Source: Ustilago trichophora
Lineage: Eukaryota; Basidiomycota; Ustilaginomycetes; Ustilaginales; Ustilaginaceae
Length of the DNA: 64,000 nt
Direction of reading: 5' to 3'
NCBI GenBank assembly: GCA_900323505.1
Contig: OOIN01000028.1
Coordinates: forward strand, 558,001 to 622,000
Every line of letters begins with the position of its first letter. The first letter of the stretch is position 1. The notes under the pieces are model-generated. The model was not told the origin of the DNA, ran no database searches, and was given only the letters and a program-made list of their open reading frames with translations. This document shows positions 42,847-52,541 of this stretch, in pieces. The position numbers and the translations under genes are program-made.

Positions 42847-43203
42847 ATGATCACCGATCTAATCCTTCTCCTCTTTCTGCTGAGTCTTATCGGTGGAATT
42901 CTCCTCTTTATCACCCGTCTCCCCGCTCCCAATCCCACCCCCTCACCCTCCAAAATCACCCCTTCTTCATCATCAAATCAATCCACCACTAACAGCACAA
43001 AACCCTCCACCTCTTCATCATTTACAAACCTCACCTCAACAACATCCTTCGATTGGAACAAAGCTGAAATCAAACTCAAAACCAACCTAAAACCAATATC
43101 TCAAAAACACCTACTACAAGCTGCCGAACAACGCGGTCAAAACGCAGCAAGGTTGGTCGCAAACCACGCAGAAAGCTTTCGTTTTGGAAATAAATACCCC
43201 TAG
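42847..43203 (+). CDS. Small single-pass membrane protein, function unknown
   Basis: The 118-residue frame starts at ATG 42847. Residues ~5-23 (LILLLFLLSLIGGILLFIT) form one strong hydrophobic helix with no cleavage-like end, so it is probably a signal anchor. A Ser/Thr/Pro/Asn-rich linker (~27-70) follows, and then a basic, helical C-terminal part (~72-118) with DWNKAEIKLKTNLKPISQKH. I recognise no family. The clean anchor-linker-helix layout supports a real gene, but the linker's A/C-rich composition could also be chance. It lies between the exporter and the convergent RAD2 gene. Confidence 0.5.
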   Translation: MITDLILLLFLLSLIGGILLFITRLPAPNPTPSPSKITPSSSSNQSTTNSTKPSTSSSFTNLTSTTSFDWNKAEIKLKTNLKPISQKHLLQAAEQRGQNAARLVANHAESFRFGNKYP

Positions 43204-43464
43204 ACACTTTCTTCACACACCATCTCTGCTCTCTCCATAAACACGTTCAAAACACTGTATCTCAAAAGGCTCAAATGTGTGACCATCCGCGTTCTGATCT
43301 CAAATTCACTCTCTCATCCTAAGTTATGTTTTCCTTCAACTTGCAAAAAAAAAAAACAAAAACGGAAAAGGTGTAGCATCCCACTTTTGTAAGCTCTGTG
43401 TTGTGTCACAAATGCTGTGTTAACAACATGTGTGTGATCCAGTTTGTATTGTGTAGAAATTTGT

Positions 43465-46400
43465 TCATCTGGCAGGTGTCGAGCGCGTGCTGCTGGCCGT
43501 ACTGCTAGAACGTCGATTGCGAGCAAGCAAAGTTGCCGGATCGACACTGGGACTTCGACTCTCGGGTAGCGAATCGATATCGTCCAACGACATGTTGCGA
43601 GCGGCATGGAGGTTCGCTCGTCCTCCTCCACGGCCTCTGCCTCTACCGCGAGCACGCGTGTTGGTGGTGGTGGTGGTCGTACCTCTGGCACGTGTAGCTC
43701 GACCGCGGCCACGACCTGTGGTTGTGCGACAAGTCTTCGCGACAGGCTGTGGCGGCTGCGAGTCGTCAGAGCTCGAGCTGGCAGAGGAGGAAAGATCCTC
43801 TTCATTCACGCCACCGGCGGCGGCGGCGGTGGATTTGCGCGTGCTTTTACGACTAGTGGTGGGCTTTTTGCGTTTTGATGCATTCTCAGAAGCTGCGGTG
43901 GACCCTCCTCCTCCTCCTCCTTCCAGCGCTTCAATCGCAGCATCGAGTTCTGCCCGTCTCGCATCGGCATCCTGTACCACAGCGGGATTTTTATCTTCAT
44001 CTCGCCTTACGATAGGTCTTCTTTTGGCCATCTCTTTGCCTAATAGTTCCTCTGATACCATCGGGGTTTGCATGCGTGCTCCAACCACTTGGATCTCATC
44101 ATCATCGCTGCTGCCGCTACTCGTGTCTTGGGCGGCATCTTTCCTAGGGGCGGCTTTCTTGGCCTTATTCGCGGCACGGAAGCCGTTGATCACCTCCTGC
44201 AATCGGTTGCTGCCGTAAGTCACCTTCTTTCGACCGGCATAGACCCCGGTCCCCGCAGACGTGTCAAAGAATCCATTCCTATCGAGCGTCGTTTGATTTC
44301 CTCGTGCTCGGTTCCTCGCATTCTGCCTCTCGATGATTGGCAGCAGATACTGGTCCGTCTTGGTCACTGGCCAGTGGAGGTATTCTCCCAAAAACGTGCG
44401 CAAGCTGTCCAGATCCGGTAAACCCCAAGCAAAAGGTTCATCGCTCTCATCTACCGCTGGAGAATAGTACGCATCCAATACGGCGGGTTCGGGCCACCTC
44501 GGTTCGAGGTGGACCTTATTCCGCAAGTTCTTTTTGATACGGCGCATAGTCTTGCCGCGAGTATGCTCCTCCGTATCTTGTCCCATCTGGACGCGTAGCC
44601 ACCAATCGCGGAATTTCAACAGGCCGTCCTCTCCGGGGAACAAGGCGAGCAATTCCATGGCGACAACAGGTCCAACTCCAGCGAGACCTTCGGTGTAGTC
44701 ACTACCCAGATAGTAGGCTAGGCGGACGAGTTTCTCCCGATCCAATCCAAGTTCGCGCTGCATGTCGGATAGCAGGAAACATTCGACAATCTTGTTGTTG
44801 TTAAACATGTTTTTGTAGATGCGGGTGCCGCCAAAAAGGAAAACGTCGCTGTCGTCTGTGATGATTCCATCGACTAGGCGGCGCGAGACGAGTTCGGCGC
44901 ATTGGGCTTCAGCTTCCATGGGTGCCGTGATGTAAGGAAGCCCAAAGAGTCGCAGCATCATCTGGATTTCTTGCGCCATCTGCTTGCTGATGTCCTCCTC
45001 AGACCGGCGGCCGTTGGCAAACTCGGCGCGGAGGGCGTTGACTTCGGATTCGACTTCCTTTTGAACATCGAGGAGGCTGCGCCCTTTGGTGGCGGAGAGG
45101 AAGGCGACGAATTCGTTTTGATCAGCGTTGAGACGGGCAATCTCGTCTTCGTCTTCCGCATCAAGGGCGTCGAGCTCTTCGGCCGTAGGGAGAGGGAAAC
45201 CGTCAGCTCCGATGACAACCGCTTCAGGCTCGGGTGAGGGGGTGGGCGACCATTCCATGGGTGTCTGCTGTCTGCTTGACGCCCCGGTGATGTCTTCCAC
45301 CGGCGCAGCTTCCATCGCGGTAGGTTCGGAAATATGCTCTGCAGCAGCGGAGGGGATGTTGTCCATCGCAACTGCGTCAGAGTCTGCGCCGTTTCCCGCG
45401 CTGCCTGGCCCTTGCACACCAGTGGAAGCCTCTTCTGGGGCAGCCAAAGATAAAGGCACGCCAAGCTCTTCAGATTTATCTGGCTCAGCTGCCACTATCG
45501 TGTCTTCGACAGCAACTGCCGCCTCAATCCCGACTGGCCCCTCAGCTTGCGGTGGTGATGACGCAGGAGTGCTTTGCTTCGGCAGTGGTGTGGGTGCCTC
45601 TATCCGGTGGCTGGCCTTCCCCTTGTTGGCTGCTGGTTGAGGTTCGACAATCTTGAAGTCATCATCATCTTGCTCATCATCCGCGTCGACGTCGATCGCA
45701 ATCTGACGATTCACCTCCTCCGGTGTGGGCGCCAGGTCCTCGTGCGGTGCGGTGACAGGCGTGGCTGACTTGGGTCTAACATTGGCAAGCTCGAGACGCT
45801 GCTGCGAGGCCGATCGGAGTGGCGGTCCCATCCTTCCTGAGCTCGTCGCAACCGGACGCGGGGGAGCTTCAGCTTCCGCGTTCTTCGTTGAACTGGTTAA
45901 GTGCTCGTTCTTCTTGAGAGACGCCTGTGGTGAAGCAATCGGTTCCGGCTTTTCGTGATGGTTGCTGCTGGATGCTGATCGACGCGCGGCACGGAGGCTC
46001 CCAGCAAGGCTCTTGCGAGGTGGTGGAGCTGCATTTGCTGCATTGCCGATGATCTTCTTTCCACGACCGACAAGAGATGCCAATTCCTGCATGCGATCGG
46101 GGCTTTCAGCAGACGTATCGTCAATGCTATTTGTGTCCGCCGTTGATGTTGCTGCCATGGCAGGGTCCACCTCACGCAAGGTGGACGGAGCTTCGGGCTC
46201 TACGTCTTCAAAGTCGTCCTCATCAATGTCGACATCCTGACCTGTGGCCGGCACTGCTGGCAATGACGCTGTGGGAGACCGATCAAGCAGGCCGTTGCTA
46301 GCCAGCGGCTGGGGAGAGCGGTCCCTTTGCGACATGGCGTCGTGGAGCGAGATGGGCTCACCGCCGCCATGGGCAAGCTTCATCCCACGCGACGGGCTGG

Positions 46401-48063
46401 ACTGCTCGGCGAAATTGTCGCGAGATGATGAACTGGCAGCCTGAGATTCGGCGATGGCTCGTGCCAAATCGTCCGCCTCATCCTCTTCCAGCTCGTCATC
46501 AACATGTTGCATGATCTGGAAGTCATCATCTTCGTCGTCTGAGTCTGCATCAACATCGATCCATTCGCTTTGTTGTGGAGACTTGCTTGATTCAGCAGCC
46601 TCGGCAGTAGCGCGCTGGTTGCGTATGAAAAGAGGGCGCTCACCACGCTTTCGTCGTGGTCGACGGGCACGTTCCAGCTCGTCGTCGTCATCATCATCTC
46701 GAAGTCCAGCTTCCCTACGTTTCTGCTTGGCGTGATAGTTGGCTCTGGCTTGCAACAACTCTAGCGCTTTCTCCTTGCGAGTGTAGGGGTCAACTTCCTT
46801 TTGCAGCTCGTCGAGCTCAGGATCGGCAGGTCGGCTGATGGAGCGCGATGGCGAAGCTTGGACGGGAATCTCGACGTCATCCATCTCGATCTCTGGATCC
46901 GAGTTAGTATTGTTGGCCTCGTCGTCTGTGATGTTGATGTCCTCAGGCTCATAGTCGACATCGATGGCTTTCTCCTGAGTTGTGCCGGCGTCGCGCACGC
47001 CCAACACAAAGCCTCCTTCTGCACCCGGGTTGCGCACGAGCACATACTCCTTGTTGCGCTCACCAGCCACGCGAATGGGGACCTTGATGTTGGCCTTTCC
47101 GATCTCGTCGGTGACGGTCAGCACCTTCTGGGTGAGGTCGTTTCGCGTCTTGAGACCGGCGATTTGAGCGCGTGAAAAGTCGATCGGAGTGGGCGCCGTT
47201 GCGAGCATCGACTGTAGACGCTTGTACGAGGTCATACGAGACTGTGCACGAAGGTCGCCGACGAGTTCATACTGAAGCTCTGCAGGCAGGCTACGAAAGA
47301 GGTCCGAATTGGTATCAAGATCTTCGGGAGCGATGGTGTTCATGACGGCACGCAGCTCGTCTTCTGTGGCGAAGCGATAGTCCTTGCGTCTTCCCTTGCG
47401 ACCGTTGGCAGCTGCGACTTGGTGGAGGTCCTTTTCCATGGCCGGCAGAGCATAAGGATCTTTATGCCAGTCAACCTTGCGAGCGCCAGATTTGGATGGT
47501 GAGCTGCTGTTCTCGCGGCTGGGACCTGCTGAGCTGGTGGGCTCTGTAGATTGCAAGTCGCGCGTTGGTAGCGCTGTTGGCCTGCCAGCTTGGAGGTCGT
47601 CGAAGTAGACTGTATTCTCGCCAAGTCCTGCAGCATCATCAGCGGCGGACGTCTCTTGGGCGGCAGAGGACGAAGAAGCTTGACCGTGGCCGTCAGCGAC
47701 ATGCTTGATGGCCGCTTGCCTCATCTGTGCCGCGAGGAGCTTCTCTGCCGTACGTGCGTGCGACTCCTTTGCGCCCTGCTTGCGAGCCTTTCTTCCCGAG
47801 AGCGTCTTGCGCTTCATGACGGGGGCACCGCCATCAAAGACAAAGACTGGACGGACTCCATGAAAGAGCAGCTTGAGAATGCGCCAAAGGAACCCGAGAA
47901 TGTGTGCGTTGGAAAGGGTGCGACCCTCCTTGTCGCGCATGGCCATTTGGAAGTGATAGAGCCATAATGACGAGTCGATGGCGAGACGCTTGCCTTCGAG
48001 GGTTTCAATTTTGATGGGACGCGCTACAGGCTGAAGCAGCTGCCAAAGTCCTTGAACACCCAT
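43465..48063 (-). CDS. RAD2: Rad2/XPG structure-specific endonuclease of nucleotide excision repair
   Basis: The 1,532-residue protein starts MGVQGLWQLLQPVARPIKIE. The XPG-N domain (1-~100) has D30 and D77, at exactly the positions seen in human XPG. A long acidic, Ser-rich spacer (~110-1020) follows, longer than in human XPG (1,186 in total). The XPG-I domain (~1035-1130) has E1050 and E1052 (MEAEAQC), D1071 and D1073 (TDDSD) and D1122 (GSDYTEG), so the two-metal site is complete. After it come the helix-hairpin-helix region, a basic tail, and NQTTLDRNGFF (~1255), a degenerate PCNA-binding-like sequence with two extra residues. The enzyme cuts 3' of the lesion within TFIIH repair bubbles. 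The tail is rich in Arg/Gly and Lys, suiting nuclear import and DNA contact. It is divergent from the phosphatase gene. Confidence 0.95.
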   Translation of the reverse strand: MGVQGLWQLLQPVARPIKIETLEGKRLAIDSSLWLYHFQMAMRDKEGRTLSNAHILGFLWRILKLLFHGVRPVFVFDGGAPVMKRKTLSGRKARKQGAKESHARTAEKLLAAQMRQAAIKHVADGHGQASSSSAAQETSAADDAAGLGENTVYFDDLQAGRPTALPTRDLQSTEPTSSAGPSRENSSSPSKSGARKVDWHKDPYALPAMEKDLHQVAAANGRKGRRKDYRFATEDELRAVMNTIAPEDLDTNSDLFRSLPAELQYELVGDLRAQSRMTSYKRLQSMLATAPTPIDFSRAQIAGLKTRNDLTQKVLTVTDEIGKANIKVPIRVAGERNKEYVLVRNPGAEGGFVLGVRDAGTTQEKAIDVDYEPEDINITDDEANNTNSDPEIEMDDVEIPVQASPSRSISRPADPELDELQKEVDPYTRKEKALELLQARANYHAKQKRREAGLRDDDDDDELERARRPRRKRGERPLFIRNQRATAEAAESSKSPQQSEWIDVDADSDDEDDDFQIMQHVDDELEEDEADDLARAIAESQAASSSSRDNFAEQSSPSRGMKLAHGGGEPISLHDAMSQRDRSPQPLASNGLLDRSPTASLPAVPATGQDVDIDEDDFEDVEPEAPSTLREVDPAMAATSTADTNSIDDTSAESPDRMQELASLVGRGKKIIGNAANAAPPPRKSLAGSLRAARRSASSSNHHEKPEPIASPQASLKKNEHLTSSTKNAEAEAPPRPVATSSGRMGPPLRSASQQRLELANVRPKSATPVTAPHEDLAPTPEEVNRQIAIDVDADDEQDDDDFKIVEPQPAANKGKASHRIEAPTPLPKQSTPASSPPQAEGPVGIEAAVAVEDTIVAAEPDKSEELGVPLSLAAPEEASTGVQGPGSAGNGADSDAVAMDNIPSAAAEHISEPTAMEAAPVEDITGASSRQQTPMEWSPTPSPEPEAVVIGADGFPLPTAEELDALDAEDEDEIARLNADQNEFVAFLSATKGRSLLDVQKEVESEVNALRAEFANGRRSEEDISKQMAQEIQMMLRLFGLPYITAPMEAEAQCAELVSRRLVDGIITDDSDVFLFGGTRIYKNMFNNNKIVECFLLSDMQRELGLDREKLVRLAYYLGSDYTEGLAGVGPVVAMELLALFPGEDGLLKFRDWWLRVQMGQDTEEHTRGKTMRRIKKNLRNKVHLEPRWPEPAVLDAYYSPAVDESDEPFAWGLPDLDSLRTFLGEYLHWPVTKTDQYLLPIIERQNARNRARGNQTTLDRNGFFDTSAGTGVYAGRKKVTYGSNRLQEVINGFRAANKAKKAAPRKDAAQDTSSGSSDDDEIQVVGARMQTPMVSEELLGKEMAKRRPIVRRDEDKNPAVVQDADARRAELDAAIEALEGGGGGGSTAASENASKRKKPTTSRKSTRKSTAAAAGGVNEEDLSSSASSSSDDSQPPQPVAKTCRTTTGRGRGRATRARGTTTTTTNTRARGRGRGRGGGRANLHAARNMSLDDIDSLPESRSPSVDPATLLARNRRSSSTASSTRSTPAR

Positions 48064-48639
48064 GGTGGCAGACCGTGGCGCCTATGAGAACCCTTGGCTG
48101 GTCAGATGCCGCTATTGTTGGGAAAGGCGCAATAGTCCGGGTTGGCAAAGTCATTCAAGACATGGAACTGCGCAGCAAAGGTACAGCAGTATCCTGGCCA
48201 TGCATCGCAGCTTTCAGCCAACTACAGGGAGCTTGACAGGGAGCTTGACAGGGAGCTTGATGATGGTGATTGAAGAGAAGATTTCTAGATGGCGAAAGAG
48301 AATGTGAAAGAGAGGCAGTTGGTTGTGCGAGCAAAGAACTGAGTTTGGCAATTGCGAGGTGAACTGAGCCACGCGGTGTGCGTCAGCGTGCTTTTGCTTG
48401 TGCTGCATCCAGGGTCCAATTTCTTGACTGTCCGTAGAAACGGAATTTTCTGTCGCGGGTCCGGGTCCGAGTCTAAGAGTGGAGCAAACGATTCGAGCCA
48501 ACGACATGTTGATCCGACACCATCCTCACGACCACCTCCGACCCGAACGGCGAGGATCCTCTGACGATCGCGCACAAGCGTGCCATATCACAGGATCCGC
48601 TGGGCTGCGCAGACGCCGACCTGTCAAAGAGTCCTCAAT
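48064..48639. promoter_or_regulatory. Divergent RAD2 / OCA1-like promoter
   Basis: The 576-base region holds a threefold 12-bp tandem repeat (48224-48259, listed separately). An upstream ATG at 48507 opens a frame that overlaps the phosphatase start in another frame. Confidence 0.5.
48224..48259. repeat. Three tandem copies of a 12-bp unit (ACAGGGAGCTTG)
   Basis: Three perfect head-to-tail copies about 160 bp upstream of the RAD2 start codon. They may be a minisatellite or clustered binding sites. Confidence 0.85.
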
Positions 48640-49116
48640 ATGCTGGTGCCACCGCCCAACTATGGTATGGTCGAGGAGAACTTTTACCGCTCCGGCCAAC
48701 CAGACCAACTCAACTTTCCCTTTCTCGAAAAGCTCGGTCTGAAGAGCGTCATCTGGCTCGCACCTGAGGAGCCCGAACCTGGATTCCTCGACTTCTGCGT
48801 CGACCAAAACATCGAACTGCATCACCTCGGTGTACTCTATTCGACCAACGCATGGGATCCCATCACGGAAGAAGTGGTGCTGCAAGCTTTGCATCTACTC
48901 GTTCAGCCGGCTACTTATCCGGTACTGGTCATGTGCAACTTGGGTCGTCATCGAACCGGCACCGTCGTAGGGTGTTTTCGCAAGCTGCAGAGATGGAACC
49001 TCTCAGCTATCCTGGAAGAGTACCGCAGATTCGTGGGCGGTCAAAAGTATCGTATTCTCAACGAGCAATTCATCGAACTGTTTGACGAAGAACTTGTCTT
49101 TGGTGCAAGCTACTGA
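48640..49116 (+). CDS. Oca1/Siw14-type atypical dual-specificity phosphatase
   Basis: The 158-residue protein starts at ATG 48640 (MLVPPPNYGMVEENFYRSGQ). The upstream frame is open for 20 codons but offers only GTG. The start matches the conserved LVPP-x-N-x-GMVE opening of yeast Oca1-like proteins. The catalytic P-loop is C99-N-L-G-R-H-R105-T-G, the Cx5R signature. It is followed by CFRKLQRWNLSAILEEYRRF and NEQFIELFD, which are closer to Oca1 than to Siw14. Relatives act as protein phosphatases (Oca1, oxidant-induced arrest) or inositol-pyrophosphate phosphatases (Siw14). The loop here is MCNLGRHR, where Siw14 has HCxRGKHR, favouring Oca1. A small upstream exon cannot be excluded. Confidence 0.85.
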   Translation: MLVPPPNYGMVEENFYRSGQPDQLNFPFLEKLGLKSVIWLAPEEPEPGFLDFCVDQNIELHHLGVLYSTNAWDPITEEVVLQALHLLVQPATYPVLVMCNLGRHRTGTVVGCFRKLQRWNLSAILEEYRRFVGGQKYRILNEQFIELFDEELVFGASY

Positions 49117-52100
49117 AGCGTCAACTTTCAAGCATCTCCAGGAGTTGCTGCTACCTACCTCGCTCGTCTCCCATGGTCCCCGCGTCTTGCCCTCTGTCAC
49201 CTGTTCCCTTGTATACCTAGTGCCTTGCATGCAACTTGATGATAAACACCCGTACTCGGCTCCATCTGACTCGCTTGGGTGATTCGTCGAGAAAGGCCAT
49301 GATGGATCAGCAATGGGTCCTACGCCTCATGCTGTTCAGAGCAAGACTATTCGAACAGAGTCTCGGCCGTCAGCTTGAAGGTGATCTCTTTCGTGAAAAG
49401 CCAAGAGTACAATCATCTTGATGTGGGGACCGTTCACGCAGCTCGAACCTCTGAGGCGTGGATCAATCCGATCAGATCGGATCAGCCGATCAGACCAAGC
49501 CAGCTCGAAGCGACGGCGTGCTGTTCGGGATTACAGTACATCGAGGTTGTCCATGGTTGTCGGACTTTGATCTCAGTCGCAAGAGCCGATACGGCCAACC
49601 TTTGTGAGATCAAGAGATTTCCGCCCCGATGGAAGCTAAGACGCCGAGCTGAGTCTCTCACTTCAAGTTTTGTCCTGACAGGAGCTTCTTGTGGTCAAGG
49701 CAGCGTCCGCAGGTCAAGGCACAAAGACACCGTACCATCAAGAACGGTCACAGTACATCCTCTTGGGTACCTTGGACCGCCGCACACACACACACGACAA
49801 AGGCATCGGCACCGATGCCGATCCCACACACTCTGAGATCAATGCACTGGACCTTGGACCCGTGGCGTGAGAGAAAAACATGGGAACCAAGTTCCGAATA
49901 CGAATCGTTGTTCCTGAAGCAAGCATTCCAGCGAGTGGAGCCAGCATGGTCTAGCCGACGCAGGGTGTAATGTCAGGAACGTGAACAAGGCGCTTTGTGC
50001 AATCCGAGCTCATGGCGGATGGATGCATGTTGGTCACAGGGTCTGCAGTCAGAAGAGCATGATCAGCTTGCCCATCCGTGTGGATTAAGAGAAAGGGTCG
50101 GGGTAAAGGGGACTAGGTAACGGGCTTGTTCGGTCTTGGTATTTCTTGTTCGAGGAAGAGCCGAAGGTGTCGCCTAGTGAGAAGTTGGCCGGCATCGCAT
50201 TATGACAGTGATAGAGGCGGCCATAGACGATCCCCTTAGAAAGTCTCCGCACTTACAGGAGCACCGAGCGGGTAAGTTAACGAAAGAAGCTGACAGAGTG
50301 GGGATGGTTTGCTTTCGGCAAAGTCGATCTCAACCAGGGGCCAAAGGCCAAAAAAAGGGGTGGGGGAAAGATTAGAGAGCACGCTTTGCATGAAAAGCGG
50401 TCATGAGGTCGTTGGCAAAAACCAAAGAAGAAGTGCAACCCGTTTGAGAGGGCCGCGGAGAAAGAGAAGAAAGGACATTGTCGGTCTTCGGTCGTGACTT
50501 GCATGTCTGTATACGATGAGCGCAGGTGAACACAGCAGTCGATCGGATAGAAACGCTAAACAATAGGCGCCGCACAAAAGTGGGATCGGTGTTTTTGCCT
50601 TGAGCAGCCAAGCTCGCTTAGCGCCAAGAGAGGCGAAAAGGGTGTCTTTACACACCGTGTCCGTCCCAATTGCTACAACTTGCCCTGTTGTCGGCTATGT
50701 TGTCGTATCTCAGACTGCCAGACTGCTTTGCTTGACAAAGTTGCCTTGTATCGCACAAAAGCATCGCCGGCAGATGTGGAAGGTCAAGGGTATCGGCCGA
50801 TCCGGGGCGCTGTGTCTTGGGGCGACAAATGCTGCTTGGAGGTGCCAACTTTCATCGGTCTTTGTCGCACTTGAATATCTGAGAGTGCGTGCCACCAACT
50901 TCAAATGGCCAAGTTGCCGGTTGACATTCAGCATCTCTTCCTCATATTCGGACTTCATAGGTCAATTTGCCTCTTCTCCGCTCCCACTTCTCGTCATGCT
51001 AAGAACAAGCTATGCTCAGTTGTATGTACAGCGTGACACAGAGCGAGTCTGCGGGGTAGGCTTTTTTCAGGCACACATCTCGAGCTTACCCCGACCAACG
51101 TGAGCGAGCAAGCGAGAAAGTACTGTAATGGCAAACCGACAAAATGAGAAAGCGGAAAAGCCGGTTGGACCGGTTCATTTAGTTGATCTCGGTTTGGGCT
51201 CGCCACACTTCCACCTCGTATTGTAGACTCCACTTTCTACGCCTGCTGTCAACCCCACACAACGCCTACACATTGTTTTTATTTCATCAACGCTGTGGCA
51301 ACCGATGCTCTAGTTATGCATTCACAAGATCGTGGCTCTATTTGCAATGCTCTCGAACGACACAGAGTCTATTAGCGGAACGGTCACGAAAAGGGTGAGA
51401 GACGACCTCGGTGTTGGCCGCACTTGGTGACACAAACCCTCCTTGTGGCTTGCTCACAGCACATCGGCCAATCCCACTTAAGCGCAGCGAAATTGCTGTA
51501 AAATGTATATACCGAAGCAAGCCAACGCCGCCGGTAACACCGGGCCAAGCGAAGGTCAAGCCCAGGTAAAGGGAAATATCTGTGCGAGTACCGTGGGCTG
51601 AACGACTCGCCATTGGACGAGCCCAAGATGGATTGTCTCGCTGTTCGTCGGTGTGTCTGCGCGAAACCCACGTTCGCTACTTTTTTTCTCCTCTGGCTCG
51701 CTTACATCCTGCAGCAGAACAGTCGAAATGTACAGTAAAAAAATAAAAAATAAAAATAAAAAAAATTTGTCCGGTCCATTGTCTCTTCCCTGAATCGCAA
51801 GCTCGCACTCGCACTGTGTAAAGGGGAGAAAAAAAGAAAAGAAAAAGACATGTAGACCCGAGTTCTGTGCGAAATGTCGAACACTGCAATTTCACTACAC
51901 CGACACGGGCGAGGTCGACACTCGAACACGGAACGCTTCGGACTGTCCAAAGCGATTGTTGCTGACTTGCTGGCCGGCTCGACGTCGATGACAGGGCATA
52001 GGCGAGGATGAGCACCACGTCGCATGTTCAAGTTTTGCCAACGGAACGTCGCTGCTGTTGGTGCGCATGTGGTGCTTCAACGCAGCCGAGGTTTTCGCCC

Positions 52101-52541
52101 TGATTCTGGTTTGCTTCTCTTCCATTGACTGTCTTTTGCACACCCCGAGAGGGTCAGAGGGGTATGGTTCGGTCCAACCAATCGTACCCCGCGATTCCAT
52201 TTAGCGTACAGAGCCCTAGTTTGAGCCCTTGCGTCTCGTGGCTCGCTCTGTCTCTGGAGTCTCCATGGGGCACCAGACGCCTCGTCATGCCCTAACGCAG
52301 CCAACATGCACATCGTCCGATCCCGAATCTCGTTGCAACTCTCTTACTTCCTTTCTTGTTCTGAACCAGACGTTGGCTAGCTCGTCTGCTGTCGTGCACA
52401 CACCCCTGAGGTCTGCACTTTGACCCCACCTTTGCCTTCATTTGTCGACAGAGATAAATACCTGGTGCCCCACACTCGTCCGTCTGACCCGCTCCTCCAT
52501 CCCAAATCATTCCCTCCTCCATCCCCAAACCCTTCGTCATC
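49117..52541. other. 3.4-kb gene-poor region upstream of the sugar transporter
   Basis: No convincing coding frame. Features are three TACAGTA/TACTGTA sites (49532, 51121, 51731), a CA run near 49781-49795, and an A/T tract at ~51737-51770 on the plus strand. The final ~100 bases are the C/T-rich transporter leader. Long upstream regions are common for regulated sugar transporter genes, but nothing here proves regulation. Confidence 0.5.
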
